From assembly GCF_013032505.1 (NCBI RefSeq), contig NZ_WQCG01000001.1, positions 62,001-126,000 on the forward strand: a DNA stretch of 64,000 nucleotides, in the 5' to 3' direction. The first letter of the stretch is position 1. The number at the start of each line of letters is the position of its first letter. The notes below the pieces were generated by a model, which saw nothing but the letters and a program-made list of their open reading frames with translations, had not been told where the DNA came from and ran no database searches. The translations under genes and the position numbers were made by a program. This DNA comes from Ruegeria atlantica. GTDB lineage: Bacteria > Pseudomonadota > Alphaproteobacteria > Rhodobacterales > Rhodobacteraceae. Positions 7,898-17,348 of the stretch are shown here, in pieces.

Positions 7898-8640
7898 CGC
7901 ACCGCCTCAATCGGCCCCTCCGCACTCCCGCTGATAAACTGCTCCACATACGGATCGCCCGAGGCATCCATCTGGTTGACCGGGCCGGTCCATTGGATGA
8001 CCCCTCCGTGCAGCATGGCCACGTTGTCGGCAATCGCGCGGACCGAGCTCATGTCATGGGTTATGGTCATCGCGGTGGCGCCCATCTCGGTCACGATCTC
8101 GCGGATCAGATCGTTGATGACGCCGGACATGATCGGATCCAGGCCGGTGGTGGGCTCGTCAAAGAAAATGATCTCGGGCTCGGCCGCGATGGCGCGGGCA
8201 AGGCCTACGCGTTTCTGCATGCCACCCGACAGTTCGGACGGAAAGCGGTCGGCCACGTCGGATTTCAGGCCCACGCGGCGTAGCTTCTCGATGGCGATCT
8301 CGCGCGCGTATTCGGCGGGGCGCTTCAACGGGCCGCGCAGCAGGCGGAATGAGACGTTCTGCCAGACGGGTAGGGAATCGAACAAGGCCGCCCCCTGAAA
8401 CAGCATCCCGAAACGGGCTAGAAACTTGTCTCGGTCGCCTTTGGCTGCGTCTTTACCATCGACATAGATCATCCCGCTATCGGGCTTGATCAGGCCCAGA
8501 ATGCATTTCAACGCCACGGATTTCCCCGTGCCAGAGCCACCGATGATGACCATCGAGGTGCCTTTGGGGATCTCAAGGCTCGTGCCCTGCAGAACCTGAT
8601 TGTCACCAAAGGCTTTCGTTACGTTCTCCATCCTGATCAT
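7894..8640 (-). CDS. MlaF-type ABC transporter ATP-binding protein
   Basis: ATPase of an MCE/Mla phospholipid transport system in the inner membrane. Walker A GGSGTGKS near residue 35, signature LSGGM, and Walker B IIFFDEPTTGLDP are all present; length 248 residues is normal. The protein partners the permease encoded immediately upstream; their genes overlap by four bases. The MCE-domain substrate-binding protein (MlaD) and MlaC/MlaB are not found nearby, so they would be encoded elsewhere. Called MlaF-like because of this pairing; Ttg2A is a synonym in older names. Confidence 0.92.
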   Translation of the reverse strand: MIRMENVTKAFGDNQVLQGTSLEIPKGTSMVIIGGSGTGKSVALKCILGLIKPDSGMIYVDGKDAAKGDRDKFLARFGMLFQGAALFDSLPVWQNVSFRLLRGPLKRPAEYAREIAIEKLRRVGLKSDVADRFPSELSGGMQKRVGLARAIAAEPEIIFFDEPTTGLDPIMSGVINDLIREIVTEMGATAMTITHDMSSVRAIADNVAMLHGGVIQWTGPVNQMDASGDPYVEQFISGSAEGPIEAVR

Positions 8641-9419
8641 ACCGAGAAGAACACCCCTGTAAGAATGAAGTTGGCGGCCAGGATCATGATCGCGGCGGAT
8701 TCGACCGAGGATTTGGTGGCCCGGCCCACACCCTGTGCGCCGCGGCCGGAATTCATTCCGTAGTAACAGCCCATGATGGCCGCGATCAGGCCGAAGGCCG
8801 CGCCTTTTACCAAAGATGAAACGATGTCCTTGGTCTCAAGGAAGTTGACGGTGTTTTGCAGATAAGTCGCTGCGTTGAAACCCAGATTTTGGGTCGCAAC
8901 GACATAACCGCCTGCTATGCCGATGATATCTCCGATCCCGACCAGCAACGGCACGGTGATCAGAGCGGCAAGAACGCGCGGTGCCGTCAGGTATTTCATC
9001 GGGTGGGTCGAGAGAGTGACCAGCGCGTCGATTTGCTCGGTCACTTTCATTGTGGCGATTTCAGCCGCGATGGATGAGGTCACACGCGCAGCGATCATCA
9101 AGCCAACCAGAACTGGTCCAAGCTCGCGTACCATGCCGATGGCGACGATCTGTGGCACTACGGCTTCGGCGTTAAAGCGCGCGCCGCCTGCATAGATCTG
9201 CAGAGCCAGCGCGCCACCGGTGAAGATAGCGGTCAAGCCAACGACCGGCAGCGAAAGCCAGCCGATATTCATCAGTGCAACAGCAAACTCGCGCGGGTAA
9301 TAAGGTGGCCGAAAAATGTGTGAGATTGCATCCAGCGCGAAGATCGCCACCTTGCCGAAGTTGGCAAAAAGCGTCAGGACAGCGCGGCCCAGCCCACCCA
9401 GCGCGACCACAGGGTTCAT
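8637..9419 (-). CDS. MlaE-type ABC transporter permease
   Basis: Inner-membrane permease of the MlaE family, 260 residues with about five or six membrane segments. Family hallmarks are visible: [19 protein letters not shown] in the middle and the [14 protein letters not shown] segment after it. It works with the MlaF-like ATPase whose gene overlaps it by four bases. The stop codon of alr also overlaps its ATG by four bases, so alr, mlaE and mlaF are translated from one transcript. Phospholipid traffic between outer and inner membrane is the known role of the family. Confidence 0.93.
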   Translation of the reverse strand: MNPVVALGGLGRAVLTLFANFGKVAIFALDAISHIFRPPYYPREFAVALMNIGWLSLPVVGLTAIFTGGALALQIYAGGARFNAEAVVPQIVAIGMVRELGPVLVGLMIAARVTSSIAAEIATMKVTEQIDALVTLSTHPMKYLTAPRVLAALITVPLLVGIGDIIGIAGGYVVATQNLGFNAATYLQNTVNFLETKDIVSSLVKGAAFGLIAAIMGCYYGMNSGRGAQGVGRATKSSVESAAIMILAANFILTGVFFSV

Positions 9420-10450
9420 TCGACGTATCCCCGGGAATAGCGCGCGCCCAGCGACGTAAGGATTTCATAGCCGATGGTGCCGGCGGCCTCCGCCAGATCA
9501 TCAACAGTTTGGTGGCCGTTCAGAATACGTAGACGTTCGGGATCTTCAGGCAGGTCGGTAACGTCGACAGTGATCAGATCCATCGAGATTCGCCCGACCA
9601 CAGGGCAGGGCTGACTGCCGGAAAACGCATCGATCCCGCCGCCAATAGCGCGGTGCAGACCGTCTGCGTAACCTGCAGCAACGGTGGCGATGCGCGATGG
9701 GCGGCGCGCGACCCAGCTGTTGCCATAGCCGACCGATTCACCGACCTCGACTGGGCGGACTTGGACAACAGGCAGGTCGACCGTCACCACTGGCTTTGCT
9801 TCGGCAAAGGGCATGCCGCCGTAAAGACCCACGCCGGGGCGGCAGAAGTCAAAGTGGAAATCAGGTCCAAGCAACGTACCGCCGGTGGCCGCCAACGACC
9901 GGGGGGCTGAGGTGCCGTCGGTCATCTCGCGGAAGGTCTTCAACTGCTGACGGTTCATTGGGTGTTCGGGTTCATCCGAACAGGCCAGGTGCGACATCAT
10001 AACGACCGGGTTCAGCGCCTCGGCCTTTGGGCGCAATTCGGCCCAGTCTGCAGGTTCAAGACCCAGCCGGTTCATGCCGCTGTCCAGCTGAATGCCAAAG
10101 GGATGATCTGGAAGGGCGTGTTGGTGGCGTTGGAATTGCTCGGGCGCATTGATCAGCGGCGTCAGGTCGTGATCGCGCAACAGATCGGTGTCACCTTCCA
10201 TATGACCCGAGAAAACAGCGATCAGCGGGCCGGGACCGATTGCCTTGCGTACGGCCACTCCTTCTTCGGCTACTGCCACAAAGAACTTGCGAACGCCTTC
10301 TTCGGCCAAGGTCGCTGAAACTGGCTCGGCCCCAAGGCCGTAAGCGTCGGCTTTGACCACGGCGCCGGTCTCGACATCCGTTTTTGCGTCGAGCGCGCGC
10401 CAGTTGCTGGCAAGCGCCTGAAGATTGATCGTCAAACGTGCGGTACTCAT
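9416..10450 (-). CDS. alr: Alanine racemase
   Basis: PLP enzyme converting L-alanine to D-alanine for peptidoglycan. The PLP lysine lies in [11 protein letters not shown] near residue 37; the second catalytic Tyr lies in [18 protein letters not shown] and GRISMDL are further family motifs. At 344 residues it is slightly short but complete. The ATG at 10450 gives the usual short lead into the first strand; an ATG at 10462 would add four residues, and neither has a strong ribosome-binding site. It is first in a tight run with mlaE and mlaF. Confidence 0.96.
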   Translation of the reverse strand: MSTARLTINLQALASNWRALDAKTDVETGAVVKADAYGLGAEPVSATLAEEGVRKFFVAVAEEGVAVRKAIGPGPLIAVFSGHMEGDTDLLRDHDLTPLINAPEQFQRHQHALPDHPFGIQLDSGMNRLGLEPADWAELRPKAEALNPVVMMSHLACSDEPEHPMNRQQLKTFREMTDGTSAPRSLAATGGTLLGPDFHFDFCRPGVGLYGGMPFAEAKPVVTVDLPVVQVRPVEVGESVGYGNSWVARRPSRIATVAAGYADGLHRAIGGGIDAFSGSQPCPVVGRISMDLITVDVTDLPEDPERLRILNGHQTVDDLAEAAGTIGYEILTSLGARYSRGYVE

Positions 10451-10641
10451 GGCACTGTTCATGACATTGGATCACGGCAGGTCAAGGGGGTAGGCGGTGA
10501 TTATTGCAATCTTGGGCAGGAACTTGGGCAACTTCCGGCCTGTCGTACAAGGCATTGGCGAAAAAGAGGTTGTGTCCACGCGCCCGAATATCGAACTTGG
10601 GCGAAAGCGGCCGTGTTGGCGGGCTGCGGAAAGAGGTCAGG

Positions 10642-11181
10642 ATGAAGCTTTCGGCAGAGAAACAGGAATGGTCTAACGCGCTGCCGGAGGTTTTCCGGCA
10701 GGTGTTTTCGGATTCAGAGGGTGCTGCGGAAGGCGATGTGATCGGTGCCTTGGTGTCCGATCTGCTGACACAAACACCTGACGATGACCTGCATGCCGCC
10801 ATCGCCCATGATGGTCCCCAAGTGCTGGGCTGCATTCTGTTTTCGCGACTGCGATTAGACCGGGATCCGCGACAGGTGTTTCTGATGTCTCCGGTTGCCG
10901 TGCGCACGGATCGCCAGAAAAAGGGGATCGGACAACAGTTGATCGCATATGGCCTGGACGGATTGCGCCGTGACAAAGTCGACTTTGTGGTGACATACGG
11001 CGATCCGAACTACTATGGCAAAGCCGGGTTTCTGCCGATTTCAGAGGAATTCCTACAAGCGCCTTTGCCGTTGAGCCATCCGCATGGTTGGTTGGGGCAA
11101 GCTTTGACGGCGGCAGAGATGGCGCCGTTCAACGGGCCATCCCACTGCGTGAGCGCTTTCAACAAGCCTGAGCTTTGGTAG
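10642..11181 (+). CDS. GNAT family N-acetyltransferase
   Basis: A 179-residue acetyltransferase of the GNAT fold, close to the putative acetyltransferase type often called YhbS. Motif A for acetyl-CoA binding is QKKGIGQQLIAYGL at about residues 93-106, preceded by the strand LMSPVAV. The later stretch VTYGDPNYYGKAGF is also typical. The ATG at 10642 has GAGG five to six bases upstream. It converges with dnaB, the two stop codons being three bases apart. The substrate is unknown. Confidence 0.88.
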   Translation: MKLSAEKQEWSNALPEVFRQVFSDSEGAAEGDVIGALVSDLLTQTPDDDLHAAIAHDGPQVLGCILFSRLRLDRDPRQVFLMSPVAVRTDRQKKGIGQQLIAYGLDGLRRDKVDFVVTYGDPNYYGKAGFLPISEEFLQAPLPLSHPHGWLGQALTAAEMAPFNGPSHCVSAFNKPELW

Positions 11182-11184
11182 AGG

Positions 11185-12675
11185 CTAGTAGCCTTCGATC
11201 TCTCCGCCCTGTTGCCAGGGTTTGACCAGATTGCCAAAACGAGTGAATTGCGCCTCGAACGACAGCTCGACCGTGCCAATGGGGCCGTGACGTTGTTTGC
11301 CGACGATGACCTCGGCCTTGGCGTGCAAACGTTCCATCGCTTGCTTCCACTCTTCCATCTTTTCCAGCTCGTGATCGCCGGGTTTTTCACGCTCTTTGTA
11401 GTATTCCTCGCGGAACACGAACATCACCACGTCGGCGTCCTGCTCGATCGAGCCCGATTCCCGCAGGTCGGACAGTTGCGGGCGTTTGTCGTCACGGTTT
11501 TCGACCTGACGAGACAACTGTGAAAGCGCGATGACCGGGATATTCAATTCCTTGGCGATGGCTTTCATACCCATCGAAATCTCAGCGATCTCGTTGACGC
11601 GGTTTTCAGCCATGCCGCGGCACAGCTGCAGGTAGTCGATAACCAACAGATCAAGACCATGTGTCCGCTTCAACCGCCGTGCGCGCGCCGCCAACTGCGA
11701 GATCGGCAGGGCAGGCGTGTCGTCAATAAACAGGGGGCAGGCTTCCAGTTCTTTGGCCGCGTCCACAAAACGGCGGAACTCGGCCTCGGTCATGTCACCC
11801 TGACGGATTTTGTGAGATGAAATCTCGGACGCCTCGGCCAGAACCCTGCCTGCAAGCTGTTCCGCGCTCATCTCGAGCGAGAAAAAGCCAACCACGCCGC
11901 CGTCAATCGCGCCCTCGGTGCCATCCGGTTTGAGCCCGCGCTTATAGGCCTTGGCGACGTTAAACGCCACGTTGGTCGCCAGCGACGTTTTACCCATCGA
12001 CGGACGACCTGCCAGAATGATCAGGTCGGACGGGTGCAATCCGCCGAGCTGTTTGTCCAAGTCGGCCAGACCGGTGGAAATCCCCGCCATGCCACCACCG
12101 CGCTGGTACGCTTCGTTGGTGACGTTGACGGCTTCTGTGACCGCCTTGAGGAAGGATTGAAATCCCTGTTCGGTCTGGCCCTGCTCGGATAACTGATAAA
12201 GCTGTTGTTCGGCTTCGACGATCTGTTCTTTTGGCTCGCTCGACACTTCAACCCGTGCCGCCTTGTCCGAGATATCTCGACCCAAGCGGATCAGCTCGCG
12301 CCGAATTGCCAGGTCATAGATCATTTGGGCGTAGTCATGAACCGCAAATGCACTGATCGAGGCACCAGCCAATTTGACCAGATAAGCGGGACCACCAAGT
12401 TCCTTCAGGCCCTCATCTTCGGCCATGAAGGATTTCAGCGTCACGGGTGAAGCCAGCGCATTCTTGGCGATGCGTGTGGCCGCAACTTCGTAGATGCGGG
12501 CGTGGACCGGGTCATAGAAGTGTTCGGCCCCGATGATCGAGGCAACCCGATCATACAGATCGTTATTGGTCAGAATCGCACCCAGAAGCTGTTGTTCAGC
12601 CTCAATGGAATGCGGCATGGTTTCGGCGTTTTGAATCTGAGCCGCTGCCTGCTCGATGCTGCTTATCTCGTTCAT
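11185..12675 (-). CDS. dnaB: Replicative DNA helicase DnaB
   Basis: Hexameric helicase that opens the replication fork. Residues 1-130 form the N-terminal DnaB domain (PHSIEAEQQLLGAIL) and the C-terminal RecA-like domain has Walker A GRPSMGKTS and the LLVIDYLQL Walker B strand, ending with the FEAQFTRF arm. 496 residues is normal; no intein is present. The ATG at 12675 follows GGGGACA; a GTG at 12693 is possible. It lies downstream of pyrE with a 224-base gap that contains nested inverted repeats. Confidence 0.97.
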   Translation of the reverse strand: MNEISSIEQAAAQIQNAETMPHSIEAEQQLLGAILTNNDLYDRVASIIGAEHFYDPVHARIYEVAATRIAKNALASPVTLKSFMAEDEGLKELGGPAYLVKLAGASISAFAVHDYAQMIYDLAIRRELIRLGRDISDKAARVEVSSEPKEQIVEAEQQLYQLSEQGQTEQGFQSFLKAVTEAVNVTNEAYQRGGGMAGISTGLADLDKQLGGLHPSDLIILAGRPSMGKTSLATNVAFNVAKAYKRGLKPDGTEGAIDGGVVGFFSLEMSAEQLAGRVLAEASEISSHKIRQGDMTEAEFRRFVDAAKELEACPLFIDDTPALPISQLAARARRLKRTHGLDLLVIDYLQLCRGMAENRVNEIAEISMGMKAIAKELNIPVIALSQLSRQVENRDDKRPQLSDLRESGSIEQDADVVMFVFREEYYKEREKPGDHELEKMEEWKQAMERLHAKAEVIVGKQRHGPIGTVELSFEAQFTRFGNLVKPWQQGGEIEGY

Positions 12676-12779
12676 ATTGTCCCCGCTGCCCACGGCGCTT
12701 TCTACACGCTATTTTGGCGTGTCGGCTATCTGGAAATACCTGTGGCTAACTACGGATAAAGCCTTGGGATAACTTTCCT

Positions 12780-12889
12780 GACAGATTGGATGCCTGTATA
12801 TGCGTAGCTTATTATGTAGGAAATGGGGGGAAAGTCACCAGATATCGTGGCTGGAAAATCGATTCTTCCGGACTTTTCCCCAATCTGTC
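12780..12889. repeat. Nested inverted repeats between pyrE and dnaB
   Basis: Outer arms at 12780-12789 and 12880-12889 are a perfect 10-bp inverted repeat (GACAGATTGG and its complement). Inside, 12826-12836 and 12871-12881 form a second, nearly perfect 11-bp pair. Transcribed leftward this would fold into a long stem-loop in the 3' end of pyrE mRNA or the leader of dnaB. There is no T run, so it is not an ordinary terminator. Confidence 0.5.
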
Positions 12890-12899
12890 CACAAGAGGT

Positions 12900-13580
12900 T
12901 TACGTGGATTTATTTGCTTCCTGCCATCCGCGGGGGTCGTTCAGAAAGGCTTCGACACCGCTAAGGGTTTCATCATCAAAGGCCTTTTGCGCCTTGGCTT
13001 CGGCCAGAACATCCCACCATGTGCACAGATGATGCAGCTGGACGCCGTGATCGCCCAGAGTTTTTTCAGTCTCTGGGAAGATGCCATAGTAGAAGATCAC
13101 CGCCGTATGCCCGCAAGTGGCACCTGTTTCGCGGATTGCATCCACGAAGGACAGTTTAGAACCGCCATCGGTGGTCAAATCTTCAACCAGCAGCACACGC
13201 TCGCCCTCGCTCATCGCGCCTTCGATACGGGCATTGCGCCCGTATCCCTTGGGCTTTTTGCGGACATAGGTCATCGGTAGCGCCATACGTTCTGCGACCA
13301 TTGCGGCGAATGGAATACCCGCAGTCTCACCGCCTGCGATATTGTCGAACGCTTCGAAGCCCGCGTCGCGCATCACAGTGACCGTCAGGAAATCCATCAG
13401 GGTCGACCGGATTCGCGGGTAAGAGATCAGCTTGCGGCAGTCGATGTAAGTCGGGCTGGGTAATCCACTGGCCAGCGTGAACGGCTCACGGGAATTGAAG
13501 TGGACAGCCTTGATCTCCAGCAACATCCGCGCGGTCAGGCGGGCAATCTCGGTGCTGTCGGGGAATGAACTGGGGATCAT
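12900..13580 (-). CDS. pyrE: Orotate phosphoribosyltransferase
   Basis: Converts orotate and PRPP to orotidine monophosphate in pyrimidine synthesis. The PRPP-binding motif [14 protein letters not shown] is near residue 130, and the early segment [16 protein letters not shown] is the conserved strand-loop of PyrE. 226 residues is typical. AGAGGT lies six bases before the ATG. It precedes dnaB on the same strand; no pyrC is found upstream, where a terminator and amt lie instead. Confidence 0.96.
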   Translation of the reverse strand: MIPSSFPDSTEIARLTARMLLEIKAVHFNSREPFTLASGLPSPTYIDCRKLISYPRIRSTLMDFLTVTVMRDAGFEAFDNIAGGETAGIPFAAMVAERMALPMTYVRKKPKGYGRNARIEGAMSEGERVLLVEDLTTDGGSKLSFVDAIRETGATCGHTAVIFYYGIFPETEKTLGDHGVQLHHLCTWWDVLAEAKAQKAFDDETLSGVEAFLNDPRGWQEANKST

Positions 13581-13656
13581 AACGGTACCTCTGGGCTGAA
13601 TGGCATTGCGGGCTGATAGCCTGTCCCTTGGCCCAGAGTCGAGAGGGATGCGCGCA

Positions 13657-13690
13657 AAAGAAAAGCGGACCTCACGAAGAGGTCCGCTTT
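13657..13690 (-). terminator. Rho-independent terminator of amt
   Basis: A perfect 12-bp stem (13662-13673 with 13679-13690) with a 5-base loop. Read leftward it is followed by a T-rich tail, and it lies about 35 bases after the amt stop codon. Confidence 0.88.
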
Positions 13691-13723
13691 GGCCCTTGCG
13701 GGCACAAGGCAGCCAAGGTGGGC

Positions 13724-14905
13724 TTAGCTGCTCATGTCATAGGCGCGTTCTCCGTGTACCGACAGATCGAGCCCGTTTGTCTCGGTTTCTGCATCTACGC
13801 GAAGCGGGGTGATCAGCGCAACCACCTTGATCAACACAAATGTGACAACTGCCGTAAAGGCACCCACGATCACCAGCCCGCCCAGCTGCGCAGTCCAGGC
13901 ACCAAGGCCGAACACGGCGATCATGATGGTACCGAAGATGCCACCGACACCATGCACCGCGAAAACGTCCAGCGTGTCGTCGATGTTCAGCATGTTGCGA
14001 ACAACGTTGACGGCCTCTTGGCACAGCACGCCTGCCACGGCACCGATGATCAGTGCCTGAACCGGATCGACATAGCCCGAGGCAGGGGTGATCGAGGCCA
14101 GACCGGCAATCGTGCCGGTGACCAAGCCCACCATCGAGGCTTTGCCGTATTTAATACGTTCGTACAGCGCCCAAGTCAGCGATGCGGTTGCGGCCGAAAT
14201 ATGCGTGACGGTCATTGCCATCGCTGCCCCTCCGTCTGCCGCCAATTGCGAGCCGCCGTTGAAGCCAAACCAACCGACCCACAGCATCGCCGCGCCGATC
14301 ATGACATAGCCGGGGTTATGCGGCGGCGTCGTGCGGTTGCGGCGAGGGCCAAGCACCACGGCGATAATCAGTGCGGCCAGACCTGCGGTTTCATGCACTA
14401 CGATACCACCGGCAAAGTCACGGACGCCGATCTCACCCAAAAATCCGCCATCGGTCAGAATGCCGCCGCCCCAGATCCAGTGAACAACCGGTGCGTAACA
14501 CAACAGCATCCACAGGCCCGAGAAGATCATCACAAAGCCATAGCCCACACGCTCGACATATGCGCCGATAATCAGAGCCGGGGTGATGATCGCAAAGGTC
14601 ATTTGGAAAGCAAAGAACAGGACCTCGGGTAGGTTGCCTGACAGGCTGTCGGCATCGACCCCGTTCAGGAAAGCTTTGCCAAGACCGCCCCAAAGGCCCG
14701 AACCACCGTCGCCAAATGCGATCGAGTATCCTGCGACCAGCCAAAGAATGCTCATCAAGCAGGCGATTGAGAAACAGTGCATAAAAACGCTCAGCACGTT
14801 TCGGGCGCGCACAAGGCCGCCATAGAACAGGGCGAGGCCTGGCAATGTCATGAACAGGACCAGTGCAGTTGCAACTATGATCCAGGCGGTATCGGCTCCA
14901 TTCAT
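13724..14905 (-). CDS. amt: Ammonium transporter
   Basis: Trimeric ammonium channel of the Amt/MEP/Rh family in the inner membrane. About eleven hydrophobic segments run through 393 residues. The family signature [17 protein letters not shown] carries the first pore histidine, and [10 protein letters not shown] the second. The partner glnK/glnB gene, usually adjacent, is not here. No sigma-54 type -24/-12 element is seen upstream; a sigma-70-like pair is (15016-15044). Control by the NtrBC system encoded at 18.3-20.8 kb is expected from family knowledge. Confidence 0.95.
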   Translation of the reverse strand: MNGADTAWIIVATALVLFMTLPGLALFYGGLVRARNVLSVFMHCFSIACLMSILWLVAGYSIAFGDGGSGLWGGLGKAFLNGVDADSLSGNLPEVLFFAFQMTFAIITPALIIGAYVERVGYGFVMIFSGLWMLLCYAPVVHWIWGGGILTDGGFLGEIGVRDFAGGIVVHETAGLAALIIAVVLGPRRNRTTPPHNPGYVMIGAAMLWVGWFGFNGGSQLAADGGAAMAMTVTHISAATASLTWALYERIKYGKASMVGLVTGTIAGLASITPASGYVDPVQALIIGAVAGVLCQEAVNVVRNMLNIDDTLDVFAVHGVGGIFGTIMIAVFGLGAWTAQLGGLVIVGAFTAVVTFVLIKVVALITPLRVDAETETNGLDLSVHGERAYDMSS

Positions 14906-14986
14906 CAGCCGGTCTCCTCTGTGGCGTCTTCAGCTTGCGTGGCTGGCGTTGAAACGGAGAGAAGGCGGGGAAAAAAGAGGCAGAGG

Positions 14987-15006
14987 TGGTTTTGGGTGCC
15001 TGTTTT
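14987..15006 (+). promoter_or_regulatory. T-rich motif site 3, upstream of amt
   Basis: Sequence TGGTTTTG, six bases, then TGTTTT. It shares this spaced pattern with two sites upstream of dusB-ntrBC. It is 82 bases from the amt start codon and on the strand opposite to amt. Binding by NtrC is a guess. Confidence 0.35.
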
Positions 15007-15015
15007 AAGGGCTTT

Positions 15016-15044
15016 TTATCAACTGATGATTAAATGGGCATCAA
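15016..15044 (-). promoter_or_regulatory. Putative sigma-70-type promoter of amt
   Basis: Read leftward: TTGATG (15044-15039), 17 bases, TGATAA (15021-15016). The predicted transcription start is near 15009, leaving about a 100-base leader before the amt ATG. Confidence 0.4.
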
Positions 15045-15059
15045 AAGGTCCGGAGTGCT

Positions 15060-15542
15060 TTATTTTTGAGCGAACAGCGAAGCGCCGTGTGACAGCAAGT
15101 TCAGGGCATGATCGCGCGCCGCAATGCGGACCTTATCACGTCCCAACGCCCCGAATTCGACCGTTTCGGTCTTTGTCTTCTGCCCGTCGGCTGCGAGCCC
15201 AAAGCAAACACGGCCTTCCGGCTTGAATTCAGATCCGCCGGGGCCTGCGATGCCGGTGATCGAAACGGTCAGTTGGGCCTGCGAGTTCTTCAATGCACCC
15301 TCTGCCATCTCCAGCGCGACTTCTTCGGACACAGCACCATGGGTTTCCAGAGTCTCGGCATTTACGCCCAGCATCTGTTGCTTAGCGTCATTGGTGTAAG
15401 TGACAAAACCGCGATCCACTACGGCCGAGCTGCCTGGAACATCTGTCAGTGCAGCGGCGACCATACCGCCAGTGCAGCTTTCGGCTGTGGCGATCATCAC
15501 GCCTTGCGTCTTGGCGCGATCTAGCAGATCGGCGACCGTCAT
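15060..15542 (-). CDS. pncC: CinA C-terminal domain protein (nicotinamide-nucleotide amidase)
   Basis: A 160-residue protein equal to the C-terminal domain of CinA. It is expected to deamidate nicotinamide mononucleotide to nicotinate mononucleotide in NAD recycling. Conserved motifs: TAESCTGGMVAAALTDVPGSS (residues 19 on, shown in part), YTNDAKQ, SVSITGIAGPGG-type strand (VSITGIAGPGG) and the closing VRIAARDHAL helix. The N-terminal molybdopterin-binding domain of full CinA is absent, as in PncC/YgaD proteins. Its ATG overlaps the pgpA stop codon by four bases, so the two are coupled. Confidence 0.92.
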   Translation of the reverse strand: MTVADLLDRAKTQGVMIATAESCTGGMVAAALTDVPGSSAVVDRGFVTYTNDAKQQMLGVNAETLETHGAVSEEVALEMAEGALKNSQAQLTVSITGIAGPGGSEFKPEGRVCFGLAADGQKTKTETVEFGALGRDKVRIAARDHALNLLSHGASLFAQK

Positions 15543-16051
15543 AGACCCAGAACTCCGTGCGAGATGCCGGCTAGGATCAACACGCCGATCCCGGCAAAGG
15601 CGCCGGCGATGACGTCGTCAAGCATCACCCCCATCGCATCCCCCTTGCGGTCCGCCCAACCGACAGGGCCGGGTTTGGTGATGTCGAACAAGCGAAACAA
15701 CAGGAAACCCGCGATCAAGCCGGGCCAAAGGGCGGTGATATCAATTCCATGTGCCCAAGATGGGTAGGAAATAGCCCAAAGCGCAATGAATTGCCCTGCA
15801 ACCTCGTCAATGACGATTTCGGACGGGTCGTGATCGTCCTGTCCCGCTGTCATCACCTGCGTGGCCCACAGGCCGCCGACGAAAACTGCGACAGTGGCGA
15901 GGACCAGCAATGGAAAGCCGCCAAGAGTATGAAGGGCCCAAGCCAGGGGCAGGGCGGCCAGAGATCCCCATGTTCCGGGTGCAGGGCGCAGGTAACCCAC
16001 GCCGCAAACAGTTCCGATCAAGCGCGCCGCGTTCACGATTTCACCAGACAA
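15539..16051 (-). CDS. pgpA: Phosphatidylglycerophosphatase A
   Basis: Inner-membrane phosphatase that makes phosphatidylglycerol from its phosphate. 170 residues with several hydrophobic segments; the family motif [10 protein letters not shown] lies near residue 82 and [12 protein letters not shown] near residue 20 is the conserved start. Its first 19 bases overlap the end of ispDF and its end overlaps pncC, so the three genes form a compressed operon. Confidence 0.94.
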   Translation of the reverse strand: MSGEIVNAARLIGTVCGVGYLRPAPGTWGSLAALPLAWALHTLGGFPLLVLATVAVFVGGLWATQVMTAGQDDHDPSEIVIDEVAGQFIALWAISYPSWAHGIDITALWPGLIAGFLLFRLFDITKPGPVGWADRKGDAMGVMLDDVIAGAFAGIGVLILAGISHGVLGL

Positions 16052-17163
16052 GCTGTGGCCAGCGAGGCGATGCCTTCGCTGCGCCCGGTAAAGCCCAGAC
16101 GTTCAGACGTGGTCGCCTTCACCGAGACCTGATCTGCCCGCAACCCCATGAGCCGGGCCATTTCCGCGCGCATTGCAGGCGCGTGCGGGCCTATTTTGGG
16201 AAACTCGCATACCAGTGTGCAATCAACATTCGAGATGCTGAAACCCATCTGCCCAGCCAGCTCGACCGCGTGGCGCAGGAAGATCTCGCTTGCCGCGCCT
16301 TTCCATTGTGGGTCCGATGGCGGGAAGTGTTGACCGATATCGCCTTGTGCCAGCGCACCATAGATCGCATCGGTAACCGCGTGCATACCCACATCCGCAT
16401 CGGAATGGCCCTGCAGCCCCCGGTCATGTGGAACCTTCACCCCGCACAGGATTACGTGATCTCCGTCGCCGAACCGATGCACGTCGTATCCGTTGCCCAG
16501 CCTTACATCCATTTCTTTTCCCAATATACGTTCCGCCCGGGCAAAATCCTCGGGTCTGGTGATTTTGATGTTGTCCGCATCGCCTGCCACAATGGCCACG
16601 TCCATACCTGCCGCGCGGGCGACCTCGACATCGTCTGCTGCGCCGCCGGGGTGGGCAGCATGTGCCGCAACAATCGCATCGTAGTGAAAACCCTGCGGGG
16701 TCTGTGCCGCAAAAAGACCCGTCCGGTCCTGTGATCCCGTAACGACGGCTCCATCGCCGGTCCAAAGTGCATCTGTGACCGCCAGACCGGGGGCCGCAGC
16801 TTCATGCCGGATCAGGGCCGCCAGCACGTCCTGAATGGTCCTGCGGCTGACGCAGGGGCGGGCGATATCGTGGACCAAGACATGCTCGACCCCAAGGTCG
16901 GCAAGTGAATCAAGGCCATTTCGCACCGATCCAGCGCGATCATGGCCTCCTTTTGTAAGCAAAAGATCCGAGCCGGAAAACTCATCCCATGCGGCTAGGT
17001 CATCCTCGGATAGCACCAGAACGATATGCTCGACCTGTTCGCGAAACTGGTCGATCGTCCAATCCGCGACCCGGCGTCCGGCTAAGGGACGCCATTGCTT
17101 GGGCATACCGCCTCCGGCGCGCAATCCGCGTCCTGCGGCGACGATGATGGCGGCGGTGGTCAT
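16033..17163 (-). CDS. ispDF: Bifunctional IspD/IspF enzyme of the MEP isoprenoid pathway
   Basis: Fusion of 2-C-methyl-D-erythritol 4-phosphate cytidylyltransferase (residues about 1-220) and 2-C-methyl-D-erythritol 2,4-cyclodiphosphate synthase (about 225-376). IspD part: [16 protein letters not shown] nucleotide-binding loop and VLVHDIARP. IspF part: [13 protein letters not shown] metal site, LQGHSDADV, and [14 protein letters not shown] end ([13 protein letters not shown]). The fusion is common in alphaproteobacteria. The ATG at 17163 gives [11 protein letters not shown]; an open frame upstream would add 20 unconserved residues. It is divergent from dusB. Confidence 0.97.
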   Translation of the reverse strand: MTTAAIIVAAGRGLRAGGGMPKQWRPLAGRRVADWTIDQFREQVEHIVLVLSEDDLAAWDEFSGSDLLLTKGGHDRAGSVRNGLDSLADLGVEHVLVHDIARPCVSRRTIQDVLAALIRHEAAAPGLAVTDALWTGDGAVVTGSQDRTGLFAAQTPQGFHYDAIVAAHAAHPGGAADDVEVARAAGMDVAIVAGDADNIKITRPEDFARAERILGKEMDVRLGNGYDVHRFGDGDHVILCGVKVPHDRGLQGHSDADVGMHAVTDAIYGALAQGDIGQHFPPSDPQWKGAASEIFLRHAVELAGQMGFSISNVDCTLVCEFPKIGPHAPAMRAEMARLMGLRADQVSVKATTSERLGFTGRSEGIASLATACLVKS

Positions 17164-17180
17164 AGGGGTGAATTCTCCGG

Positions 17181-17206
17181 TGATTTTGCAGCATTGTTTA
17201 TGCTGC
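17181..17206 (+). promoter_or_regulatory. T-rich motif site 1 with dyad, upstream of dusB-ntrBC
   Basis: TGATTTTG, six bases, TGTTTA at 17181-17200. It overlaps a perfect 7-bp dyad GCAGCAT with its complement (17188-17194 and 17200-17206). It begins 80 bp before site 2. Confidence 0.4.
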
Positions 17207-17260
17207 GGTGAATGTAGAGGCAATCACCCGCGTCAAGGTGCTTAAAAATTAAGCAGATGA

Positions 17261-17280
17261 TGATTTTGCAAGCTTGTTTT
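17261..17280 (+). promoter_or_regulatory. T-rich motif site 2, upstream of dusB-ntrBC
   Basis: TGATTTTG, six bases, TGTTTT. It matches site 1 at 16 of 20 positions and starts exactly 80 bp after it. It lies just upstream of the putative promoter of the operon. Confidence 0.4.
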
Positions 17281-17291
17281 CGGCCGTTTTG

Positions 17292-17320
17292 TTGTTCATA
17301 TGCGCGGAATTCGATATCAA
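17292..17320 (+). promoter_or_regulatory. Putative sigma-70-type promoter of dusB-ntrBC
   Basis: TTGTTC (17292-17297), 17 bases, TATCAA (17315-17320). The predicted start near 17327 leaves a leader of about 22 bases before the TTG start codon. Confidence 0.4.
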
Positions 17321-17348
17321 AGCCGCAACTGCCCAAGGATTAAGCACG

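Noticed and set aside
13628..14632. Long plus-strand frame of 334 codons opposite amt
   Set aside because: It is antisense to a clear Amt transporter; its His/Asp/Arg-rich composition is that of a shadow frame.
14906..15059. Sigma-54 promoter upstream of amt
   Set aside because: No TGGCAC-N5-TTGC type sequence was found; a sigma-70-like pair is present instead.
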